Shown here one piece after another: positions 15,858 to 22,954 of a DNA stretch of 43,662 nucleotides; position 1 is the stretch's first letter, and every line of letters starts with the position of its first letter. Below the pieces are notes generated by a model. It searched no databases, was not told the DNA's origin, and saw only the letters and a list, made by a program, of their open reading frames with translations. The DNA is taken from contig JAZNBS010000045.1 in the NCBI GenBank assembly GCA_045587185.1, positions 1-43,662 on the forward strand, in the 5' to 3' direction. Source of the DNA: UMGS172 sp045587185. Lineage in GTDB: Bacteria; Bacillota; Clostridia; Oscillospirales; Acutalibacteraceae. Position numbers and translations under genes: made by a program.

Positions 15858-17345
15858 TTATTTTATTTCAAGAAAATTAAACACAACGTCTATCATATTA
15901 TCCTTTTGGCAAACGTTGTTAAATCGTGGGGTTGCACCCTTCAAAGCCTTGATGGGTACGGGAGGATTTGTGTTAGTAGCCTCACTCAAAGCATCTACCA
16001 TACTGAACTCATCATCTGAGCATCTGGACTCGTCAACTGCTTTCAGAACGCTTGCCGAGAACTTGTAAGGACTTGCGGTCGAAGCAATAATGGTCGGATT
16101 TTTATCACCGGTTTTGGCAACATAATCATCATATACGTTAACTGCAACGGCGGTGTGGGTATCGCAAAGATAACCGTATTTATCAAACTTTTCGGCAATC
16201 GTTTCAAGCGTCTTTTTATCGTCACAGCAACCGCCCCAATAAAGTGCCTGCAATTTCTCAAGCATTTCGCCGTCAATCACATACTTACCTTCATTTGCAA
16301 GGCTTGACTGCAGTTTTGCAGTGCTTTCTGCGCAGTTTCCGCCAAGGTGGTACATCATACGCTCAAGGTTGCTTGATATAAGAATGTCCATAGACGGAGA
16401 TGCGGTAGTAAAGAATTCGCGATTGCGGTTATAAACACCTGTGTTGATGAAGTCAGTCAAGACATTGTTGGCATTGGATGCACAGATGAGTTTGGCAATG
16501 GGAACACCCATACACTTGGCATAATATGCGGCAAGAATATTGCCGAAGTTACCCGTGGGAACAACTACATTAAAGCCGTTTGACAGGTCCTCCCCGTTTT
16601 TAAGAAGGTCACAGTATGCCGAAACATAGTAAACAATTTGCGGTACAAGACGTCCCCAATTTATGGAATTGGCACTGGAGAATTCCATACCGTTTTCCTT
16701 AAGTTTTGCCTTGACGTCATTATCAGTGAATATCTTTTTGACACCGCTCTGGGCATCGTCAAAATTTCCCTCAATAGCGCAGACAAATACATTGTTACCC
16801 TTTTGGGTATCCATCTGGAGTTTCTGCATTGGGCTTACACCGTTATTGGGATAGAAAACAATGATATCTGTATTTTCAACATCGCTGAAGCCTTCCAACG
16901 CGGCCTTACCAGTGTCACCCGAAGTCGCAACAAGGATAACGGTTCTGCCCTTTGAGACCTTCTTGGCAGAGGTGGTCAGCAAAAAGGGCAACAACTGCAG
17001 AGCAAGGTCCTTGAAAGCACAGGTAGGACCGTGCCACAGTTCAAGAATATACTCCCCTTTGTCGAGTTTATAAAGTGGTGCGGGCTGATTGTTTTCAAAT
17101 GTGCCATTATAAGCACCGTTTACGCAGAATTCCAGTTCTTCTTCAGTAAAATCTGTAAGGTAAAGTTTCAAAACCTCTTTAGCCCTGCCTATATAGTCAA
17201 GTTCGGCAATTCTTTTGAAATCTGCACACGACAAAGTTGGGATACTTTCGGGAACGAAAAGACCGCCCTCGTTAGAAATACCCTGAGCAATGGCAGTCGC
17301 CGACGAAACCTTGACACTTGCATCTCTTGTACTCAAATATAACAT
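15858..17345 (-). CDS. thrC: Threonine synthase
   Basis: This is a PLP enzyme that turns O-phosphohomoserine into threonine. The ATG at 17345 (495 aa) is chosen because GGAG lies 8 bases before it; the frame stays open upstream to 17393 without a ribosome site. The N-terminal MLYLSTRD is typical of the longer (yeast/E. coli-type) threonine synthases, and K112 in HGPTCAFKD is the PLP lysine. Later motifs are VATSGDTGKAA and VPTGNFGN for phosphate binding. No other threonine genes are adjacent, and it is flanked by terminators, so it is probably transcribed alone. Confidence 0.95.
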   Translation of the reverse strand: MLYLSTRDASVKVSSATAIAQGISNEGGLFVPESIPTLSCADFKRIAELDYIGRAKEVLKLYLTDFTEEELEFCVNGAYNGTFENNQPAPLYKLDKGEYILELWHGPTCAFKDLALQLLPFLLTTSAKKVSKGRTVILVATSGDTGKAALEGFSDVENTDIIVFYPNNGVSPMQKLQMDTQKGNNVFVCAIEGNFDDAQSGVKKIFTDNDVKAKLKENGMEFSSANSINWGRLVPQIVYYVSAYCDLLKNGEDLSNGFNVVVPTGNFGNILAAYYAKCMGVPIAKLICASNANNVLTDFINTGVYNRNREFFTTASPSMDILISSNLERMMYHLGGNCAESTAKLQSSLANEGKYVIDGEMLEKLQALYWGGCCDDKKTLETIAEKFDKYGYLCDTHTAVAVNVYDDYVAKTGDKNPTIIASTASPYKFSASVLKAVDESRCSDDEFSMVDALSEATNTNPPVPIKALKGATPRFNNVCQKDNMIDVVFNFLEIK

Positions 17346-17452
17346 TTTAATTCTCCATTCCGCCTCAAAAGGACAATATGAACATTTTATCACTTTATTC
17401 TACACTAAAACACGTTTTTTGTCAAAGAGATTTAATTAAATTTTGATAATTC

Positions 17453-17821
17453 TCAAAAACTTTTTGTGCTGAAAGCATTTTCAAAGTAATTTAACCGCAT
17501 ACCGCCGTCGGATGATACAAAGACCTCAGCAACATCAAATCTGGGTTTAAGACCAAAACCGTTATGTTTTAAATATATATTTGCCGTTGTAATAATTTTT
17601 TGCTGTTTTGAGGTATTAACATACTCATAAGGTCTGACTCTGGAGTTTTCGGCACGCGTCTTGACCTCAACAAACAGAATTTCATCGTCATTTTCGGCAA
17701 TAACATCTATTTCACCGAATCGTGAACGGTAGTTCCTTGCCGAAATGATGTATCCTTTTTTCTTTAAATATTCGGCAACAAGGGTTTCTCCCCCGTTTCC
17801 GATAACCTGCGTTTTACCCAT
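17453..17821 (-). CDS. yraN: YraN/UPF0102 family protein (endonuclease-like)
   Basis: This 122-aa protein has the family core GEIDVIAEND...LFVEVKTR, resembling a restriction-endonuclease-like fold (E/D ... E-x-K). The role is not established; Holliday-junction or repair functions have been proposed for the family. The ATG at 17821 overlaps the rnhB stop (TGATG); an in-frame GTG lies just before. It is the last gene of the rplS-lepB-rbgA-rnhB-yraN run, an arrangement common in Firmicutes. Confidence 0.88.
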   Translation of the reverse strand: MGKTQVIGNGGETLVAEYLKKKGYIISARNYRSRFGEIDVIAENDDEILFVEVKTRAENSRVRPYEYVNTSKQQKIITTANIYLKHNGFGLKPRFDVAEVFVSSDGGMRLNYFENAFSTKSF

Positions 17822-18429
17822 CACTTGCCCTCAAAGAAACTTTTTAAAAAACTTATTCGGTGAATGGGCAGAACACCGTGTTTACTAATGGCATCATAAT
17901 GAGCCGCCGTGCCGTAGCCCTTGTGCTTTTCAAAGCCGTATTCGGGATACTTTGCGGCATACTCAAGCAACAGGCGGTCTCTCGTTACCTTGGCCAAAAT
18001 AGAAGCCGCCGCAATAGAACAAGATTTTGAGTCGCCCTTGACCACTGTTTCGCAATCAACCGAAATTGCTTTTGGCACACGGTTGCCGTCAATCAGTGCA
18101 AAATCAGCCTTAAGGGACAAACCATCAATAGCGCGGTTCATGGCAATATAGGTTGCGTTGAGGATGTTATGTTCCTCAATTTCCTCAACCGAACCGAAAG
18201 CAACACAGTAAGCCAGAGCCTTTTCTAAAATAACATCATAAAGTTGTTCCCTTTTCTTTTCAGTGAGTTTTTTGGAGTCGTTAAGACCCTCTATCTCGCA
18301 ATTTTCGGGCAAAATCACCGCCGCCGCGCAGACAGGACCCGCCAAAGGTCCTCTGCCTGCCTCGTCAACTCCGCAAACAAACTTATATCCCTTTGATTTG
18401 GCTATGTTTTCATATGTAAAATCAGGCAT
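17821..18429 (-). CDS. rnhB: Ribonuclease HII
   Basis: This enzyme of 202 aa cuts RNA in RNA-DNA hybrids and removes misincorporated ribonucleotides. Catalytic acidic residues are visible in GVDEAGRGPLAGP (D22, E23) and ALIDGN, with the DSKSCSIAAASI...VTRD region typical of type II. The ATG overlaps the rbgA stop by one base (TAATG). It is co-transcribed with rbgA and yraN. Confidence 0.95.
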   Translation of the reverse strand: MPDFTYENIAKSKGYKFVCGVDEAGRGPLAGPVCAAAVILPENCEIEGLNDSKKLTEKKREQLYDVILEKALAYCVAFGSVEEIEEHNILNATYIAMNRAIDGLSLKADFALIDGNRVPKAISVDCETVVKGDSKSCSIAAASILAKVTRDRLLLEYAAKYPEYGFEKHKGYGTAAHYDAISKHGVLPIHRISFLKSFFEGK

Positions 18430-19295
18430 TATTCATCCTCCGGCATTTCCAAAGTAATGTTTCCCAATTTACCTCCGCGGTACTCGTCAAGCAACATTGT
18501 GGACGCGCGCTCGCAATCAACCTCGCCGCCGCGCATCATCATACCTCGCTTTTTGCCGATAGCCTGCAACAGGTCATAAGCATCGTAATACTCACTAGGG
18601 TCAACCTTATAACGCTCGACAATACGGTCGGTATATTCGGCCGACATACATTCAAGCAATCTTACTGCAAGCAGCTCTTTATCAATAACATCGTCCTTAA
18701 CGGCACCCGTAAAGGCAAGATGTTCACCCACTTTAGGGTTTTCAAACTTAGGCCACAGAACACCAGGGGTATCAAGCAATTCAAGGCGTTCATCTATCTT
18801 AAACCACTGATTACCTCTTGTCACGCCCGGACGGTCGGCAACACCAGCCTTGGATATTTTGGACATACGGTTAATAAATGAAGATTTTCCGACATTGGGA
18901 ACACCCACAACAGCAACCCTCAAAGGTTTGCCTGTCATTCCCTTTTTGTCATACATCTCCAATTTATCGGCCAAAAGATTCTTAACCGAACGGACGAAGT
19001 TATCAACACCTTTACCCGTTCTGCAGTCCATAGGGATTGCAATAATCCCCTGTGACCTGTAATGATTTATCCAACGCTCGGTAGCAGATTTGTCGGCAAT
19101 ATCGCACTTATTAAGCAATATCAGCCTCGGTTTATCTGCAACAATACCCGACAGCTCCGGATTACGGCTGCTGACGGGTACTCTGGCGTCTGCAATTTCG
19201 GCAACGGCATCTATCAGTGGCAAAACCCTTTCTATCTGCCGCTCGGTTTTCTTCATATGACCGGGAAACCATTGAATGTTTTGCATTTCGCTCAT
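18429..19295 (-). CDS. rbgA: Ribosome biogenesis GTPase RbgA (YlqF)
   Basis: This 288-aa GTPase has the circularly permuted order that marks the family: G4 NKCD (62-65) comes before G1 GVPNVGKS (131-138) and G3 DTPG (175-178). The opening IQWFPGHMKKTER is a signature of YlqF/RbgA, which helps late assembly of the large ribosomal subunit. The C-terminal domain (about 200-288) binds rRNA in relatives. It lies between lepB and rnhB. An AGTAGGT element precedes the ATG. Confidence 0.95.
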   Translation of the reverse strand: MSEMQNIQWFPGHMKKTERQIERVLPLIDAVAEIADARVPVSSRNPELSGIVADKPRLILLNKCDIADKSATERWINHYRSQGIIAIPMDCRTGKGVDNFVRSVKNLLADKLEMYDKKGMTGKPLRVAVVGVPNVGKSSFINRMSKISKAGVADRPGVTRGNQWFKIDERLELLDTPGVLWPKFENPKVGEHLAFTGAVKDDVIDKELLAVRLLECMSAEYTDRIVERYKVDPSEYYDAYDLLQAIGKKRGMMMRGGEVDCERASTMLLDEYRGGKLGNITLEMPEDE

Positions 19296-19322
19296 AATTT
19301 ACCTACTTTTTGATATACACTT

Positions 19323-19940
19323 TTAATATATACTTCCAATTTTATCAAACGGGTAGACACGGTAAAGCGCCTTGCCCAAAATCTGACGTTCATCAATGAC
19401 ACCTACCGTAGTGGTTCGGCTGTCAAGTGAAACACTGCGGTTATCGCCTAATACAAAAACGTGATTTTCAGGCACCTGCAACGGATACTCGTGATAACCG
19501 TAGGCACCGCCCGCAATGACCGACTCGGTATAAATATCTCCCACGAATTCCTCACCCACAGGTTCCATTGTATCGGCTGTGTCACCCACGTAGACAACGC
19601 CGTCAAAAATCTCAATCCACTGACCTTCGGTAGCAATAACACGCTTTATTATCGGCACGTTGTCATAAACCTCGCTCGAGATAACAACGATATCCCCGTA
19701 CTTTGGGGTATACAACACATCAGAAACAATAACACGTTCCTCGTCTTTCAAAGTGGGATTCATTGAGCCGCCGTCAATCATAACCTGACGAAATAAGAAC
19801 GTGAACGCAAGCAGAATGCACATAACGGTTATAACAGCAGTATCAATCCACTCATACAACTCGCCCCAGAATGTCTTTGTTTCTTTGAGCCTTTTGTTGT
19901 TTTCGCGTTTTTCTTTTGTCTGCACCTTGTTTTCTTCCAC
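19323..19940 (-). CDS. lepB: Type I signal peptidase
   Basis: This 205-aa membrane protease removes signal peptides outside the membrane. It has a charged N-terminus of about 30 residues, a single membrane span (about 32-50), catalytic S59 in GGSMNPTL, K99 in IIKRVIA, and the GDNRSVSLDSR box. The start is GTG, with AGGTGA 7 bases upstream. It follows the rplS terminator and so may have its own transcript or depend on readthrough. Confidence 0.95.
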   Translation of the reverse strand: MEENKVQTKEKRENNKRLKETKTFWGELYEWIDTAVITVMCILLAFTFLFRQVMIDGGSMNPTLKDEERVIVSDVLYTPKYGDIVVISSEVYDNVPIIKRVIATEGQWIEIFDGVVYVGDTADTMEPVGEEFVGDIYTESVIAGGAYGYHEYPLQVPENHVFVLGDNRSVSLDSRTTTVGVIDERQILGKALYRVYPFDKIGSIY

Positions 19941-19980
19941 CTTTGTTCACCTGCCTTTGTATCAGTTAAATGAAATTAAA

Positions 19981-20008
19981 AAGGGAACAAGCCAAAACCT
20001 GTTCCCTT
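19981..20008 (-). terminator. Terminator after rplS
   Basis: AAGGGAACA (19981-19989) pairs with TGTTCCCTT (20000-20008). On the - strand it is followed by TTTAATTT. Confidence 0.8.
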
Positions 20009-20019
20009 CGCTGCAAAAA

Positions 20020-20361
20020 TCAGATTTGTTCCTTAACCTTAGCGGCCTTACCGACTCTGTCACGGAGGTAGTAGAGCTTGGCTCTGCGAACCTTACCGTT
20101 ACGAACAGTCTCAACCTTGGCAACGTTAGGAGAATGTACGGGGAATACACGCTCAACACCTACGCCGTAAGATACGCGACGTACGGTGAAGGTTTCTGCG
20201 ATACCGCTATTGTTCTTTGCGATAACGGTGCCCTCAAACACCTGAATTCTCGACTTGTCACCTTCAACGATTCTTACGTGAACGCGAACAGTGGAACCGA
20301 TCTTGATCTCGGGCTTCTCTGCTTTGAGCATACCCTTAGAAATCTCTTTAACGAAATCCAT
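20020..20361 (-). CDS. rplS: 50S ribosomal protein L19
   Basis: This 113-aa protein sits at the 30S-50S interface. The start at 20361 (MDFVKEIS) is chosen because GGAGG lies 8 bases before it; the frame extends upstream to 20415 but gives a non-homologous N-terminus. Typical L19 features include GSTVRVHVRI, RIQVFEGTVIA and ERVFPVHSP. trmD and rimM, often next to rplS, are absent. It has its own promoter and a structured leader. Confidence 0.97.
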   Translation of the reverse strand: MDFVKEISKGMLKAEKPEIKIGSTVRVHVRIVEGDKSRIQVFEGTVIAKNNSGIAETFTVRRVSYGVGVERVFPVHSPNVAKVETVRNGKVRRAKLYYLRDRVGKAAKVKEQI

Positions 20362-20510
20362 TTTCATTTCCTCCTTAAATTTGTTCCAGACGTTCATACC
20401 TAATATACATCTCAACTCGTGGGTTTGCCCGAATAGATAGAGGACCGTCCGCTTTGGTGTCGTTAAACGGCATCAAACCCATCGGCAAGGAAACCGATGA
20501 AATCAAATGC
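20362..20510 (-). promoter_or_regulatory. Structured 5' leader of rplS (L19-leader-like)
   Basis: The leader of about 150 bases can fold. CATCGG (20480-20485) pairs with CCGATG (20494-20499). TGGGTTTG (20420-20427) pairs at a distance with CAAACCCA (20474-20481), sharing two bases with the first stem. Mutually exclusive stems before a ribosomal protein gene suggest autoregulation, as known for L19 leaders in Bacillus. Whether this matches that family was not tested. Confidence 0.45.
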
Positions 20511-20516
20511 TAAAGT

Positions 20517-20545
20517 ATAATACCACAGTCAAACACAAAATGCAA
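20517..20545 (-). promoter_or_regulatory. Promoter of rplS
   Basis: On the - strand TTGCAT (20540-20545) and TATTAT (20517-20522) are 17 bp apart, placing the transcript start about 150 bases before the rplS ATG. Confidence 0.6.
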
Positions 20546-20569
20546 GCGTTTTTTTGAAAAAAATGAAAT

Positions 20570-21109
20570 TTAATAGTTTTCGGACTTAATCTCAAACCAA
20601 CTTTGAGGTTTTGAGCACACAGGACAGGCCTTTGGAGCACTTTCACCAACGTGGATATGCCCACAATTCAGGCATTTCCATATCTTGACTCCGTCACGCT
20701 TGAATACTATACCCTGCTCGATGTTTTGTCTGAGTTTTTTGAAACGCTCGTGGTGTTCTTTTTCAATGTTTCCCACCATTTTGAAAAGCGCGGCTATTTC
20801 GGTATAGCCTTCCGCTTCAGCCTCTTCGGCAAAACGCTTGTACATATCACTGAACTCAAACCACTCGCCCTCGGCAGCATCTTTCAAAGCATCGTCCGTT
20901 GACGGCATTGAATTTCCGTGAAGTTGTTTAAACCAGATTTCGGCGTGTTCTTTTTCGTTATTGGCCGTCTCCTCAAAAATTCTGCCAATCTGTTCAAAGC
21001 CTTGGTTTTTAGCCTCGGCGGCATAAAAGGTATACTTGTTTCTGGCCTGCGATTCTCCCGCAAAAGCGGCCATCAAATTTGCAAATGTCTTACTGTTTTT
21101 AAAGTCCAA
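20570..21109 (-). CDS. rbr: Rubrerythrin
   Basis: This 179-aa diiron peroxidase protects anaerobes from hydrogen peroxide. The ferritin-like domain (about 1-140) carries glutamates and histidines in ESQARNKYTFY, NNEKEHAEIW and EKEHHERFKK. The C-terminal rubredoxin domain has CLNCGH and CPVCSKPQSWFE with a Cys4 iron site. The start is a TTG, with AGGAGG 9 bases upstream. That ribosome site is in the loop of an 11-bp hairpin whose arm includes the first two bases of the start codon. It is likely transcribed alone or from a promoter at the end of the mreB-like gene. Confidence 0.96.
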   Translation of the reverse strand: MDFKNSKTFANLMAAFAGESQARNKYTFYAAEAKNQGFEQIGRIFEETANNEKEHAEIWFKQLHGNSMPSTDDALKDAAEGEWFEFSDMYKRFAEEAEAEGYTEIAALFKMVGNIEKEHHERFKKLRQNIEQGIVFKRDGVKIWKCLNCGHIHVGESAPKACPVCSKPQSWFEIKSENY

Positions 21110-21137
21110 CGTAAAATACCTCCTAATATTTTACGTT
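21108..21137 (-). promoter_or_regulatory. Perfect inverted repeat enclosing the rubrerythrin ribosome site
   Basis: AACGTAAAATA (21108-21118) and TATTTTACGTT (21127-21137) form an 11-bp stem with an 8-base loop. On the mRNA the loop reads TTAGGAGG and holds the Shine-Dalgarno sequence; the start codon begins inside the 3' arm. It could control translation or be a protein-binding operator. Confidence 0.6.
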
Positions 21138-21163
21138 ATCATTTCCATTTTTATAAAGATTAT

Positions 21164-22189
21164 TCAGGTTTCAACAATCAGGTCCTGAATATTTTTCAAC
21201 TGATAGTCAATGTTTTTAAGCAATTCGGGGTATTTCAAAGCCGCCTGTGCTCCCTTTACCACCGAATATTGGGCATCGGTACGAATATGAATATCGGTAT
21301 TAAGGTTTTCACCCAAGAACTCAGCCATTCCGTTGACCAGAGAACCACCGCCCGTAATGTGAATTTTATCACACATAATGTCTGCTACAATATCAGGAGG
21401 AGTGCGTTCAATAACACTGTTTATGGCCGAGAATATTGCTCGCGCCGTGTCCTTCATCGCGTTGTAAACGTCGGTCGAGGTTATCTCAAACAACTGAGGC
21501 AGTCCCGAAAACAGATTTCTTCCCTTGGTTTTTATGATTACCTCTTCGTTACGTGGCATAACCGAACCAATCTGCTTTTTTATATCCTCAGCAGTCAAAT
21601 TACCTATCAATACATTAAACTCTTTTCTGACGTATTTTATGATTGCCTCGTCAAAATCAAGCGACCCTATGGGTGCGGAATCACACTGAACGATTCCGCC
21701 TGCAGAGAGTGTCGCAATATCAGTAACGCCTGCACCGATATCAACTATCATTTTTCCGCCGGGTTCGGTGAAATCTATCCCCATTCCCAAAGCCGCTGCT
21801 ATACCCGACGATATCACCTGAACTCGCCGTCCGCCTGCCGTTTCGGCGGCGTTTTCAAGCGAGCGCCTCTGGATTGAGGTTGCCGCAGACGGCATTGCAA
21901 TAATGATACGCGGTTTTATAAGACGCTTTCCCAGCGACGTTGTAAAATACTCGGTCAACATCTGTTCAGCAATATCATAATCAGCAATCATACCCCTTTG
22001 AATCGGGAAAACCGATTCAAGGTGGTCGGGCAAACGGCCGATCATATCCCTTGCCTTTTGGCCAAAGGCAACAGGCTCCCATGTTTCACTGTCAACCGTG
22101 GCAACGGTTGGCTGTTCAAGTAATATTTTGTTTCCGCACAAAAGCGCGGTCTTGGATGTTCCAAAATCAATCGCCAAATCTATCGGCAT
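21164..22189 (-). CDS. mreB: MreB/Mbl-family actin-like protein
   Basis: This 341-aa protein has the actin-fold phosphate loops of MreB: AIDFGTSKTALL at the start, VDIGAGVTDIATLS in the middle, and ITGGGS near the end for ATP binding. It polymerises under the membrane to direct cell-wall growth in relatives. No mreC, mreD or rodA is present next to it, so it may be a second copy (Mbl or MreBH-like). It follows comFC by 45 bp on the same strand. The ATG has GGGAGGCGAT upstream. The family is clear; the exact paralogue is not. Confidence 0.9.
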   Translation of the reverse strand: MPIDLAIDFGTSKTALLCGNKILLEQPTVATVDSETWEPVAFGQKARDMIGRLPDHLESVFPIQRGMIADYDIAEQMLTEYFTTSLGKRLIKPRIIIAMPSAATSIQRRSLENAAETAGGRRVQVISSGIAAALGMGIDFTEPGGKMIVDIGAGVTDIATLSAGGIVQCDSAPIGSLDFDEAIIKYVRKEFNVLIGNLTAEDIKKQIGSVMPRNEEVIIKTKGRNLFSGLPQLFEITSTDVYNAMKDTARAIFSAINSVIERTPPDIVADIMCDKIHITGGGSLVNGMAEFLGENLNTDIHIRTDAQYSVVKGAQAALKYPELLKNIDYQLKNIQDLIVET

Positions 22190-22234
22190 ATGTTATCGCC
22201 TCCCAAAATCGCCCGAATCTTATATACAAACATA

Positions 22235-22954
22235 TTATACTTCATTTTTACTCTGTTTACAACCACTATTTAAAGTCTGAAGTGCCGTCAAACAATAAAC
22301 CTTTTCGGCACCCGCCATTCTCAACTGTTTTGAGCACTCGTTAAGAGTGTAACCTGTTGTTTTAATATCGTCAATCAGAAGAATGATTTTGCCGTCAAGA
22401 CGTTTCGTTGCCTTATATGCTCCCTTGACATTGGCCTGTCTCTTATCGTGGGACAATTCGTGCTGACGCTCTGTTTTCCTCACCTTTTTAAGCAAATTCA
22501 CCTTCAAGGAGAGTTTCAGTTCCTTAGCACAGTGCTTTGCCAGCAACGCGACATAATCATAGTCACGCTTTGAGGCATCCTCACGCTTAGTCGGCACAAT
22601 ACATACCGCATCAATATGTTCTTTTGAAAAACGCAATTTGAATGTTTCGGCCATTTTGCGACCGAAAAATTCAGCAACATAAGGCGCGTATGAAAATTTC
22701 AAACGGTAAACTCCGTCTTGTGCCATGCCGCGGTTATAAAACGGCGCCGCGACACCTTCAAAAAGGTAGTGATATTTCTTGCACTCGCAATATTTCTTCT
22801 CAAGTCCGCAATATTTGCATACTTTACCTGTTATAACCTGTTCCGAAAGTGCAGAAGAACATTCCTCGCAAGGACCCTCTGAATTCAGCACCTCACCGCA
22901 ACAAGCGCACCTGTAAGGAAACAAGACCGATTCGAACCTTTTAAGAAATCCCAT
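22235..22954 (-). CDS. comFC: ComFC-like phosphoribosyltransferase family protein
   Basis: This 239-aa protein has an N-terminal zinc ribbon with CACCGE, CEECSS and CKYCG...CECKKY, and a C-terminal phosphoribosyltransferase domain with the PRPP motif ILLIDDIKTTGYT. ComFC is required for DNA uptake in naturally competent relatives; the same family is called amidophosphoribosyltransferase-like elsewhere. The ATG overlaps the recD2 stop (TGATG). No comFA or other competence genes are here. The recD2 neighbour fits a link to DNA uptake or processing. Confidence 0.92.
   Translation of the reverse strand: MGFLKRFESVLFPYRCACCGEVLNSEGPCEECSSALSEQVITGKVCKYCGLEKKYCECKKYHYLFEGVAAPFYNRGMAQDGVYRLKFSYAPYVAEFFGRKMAETFKLRFSKEHIDAVCIVPTKREDASKRDYDYVALLAKHCAKELKLSLKVNLLKKVRKTERQHELSHDKRQANVKGAYKATKRLDGKIILLIDDIKTTGYTLNECSKQLRMAGAEKVYCLTALQTLNSGCKQSKNEV

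Noticed and set aside
17345..17393. Longer N-terminus for threonine synthase
   Set aside because: The extra 16 residues have no ribosome site and are not part of the family; the ATG at 17345 has a good one.
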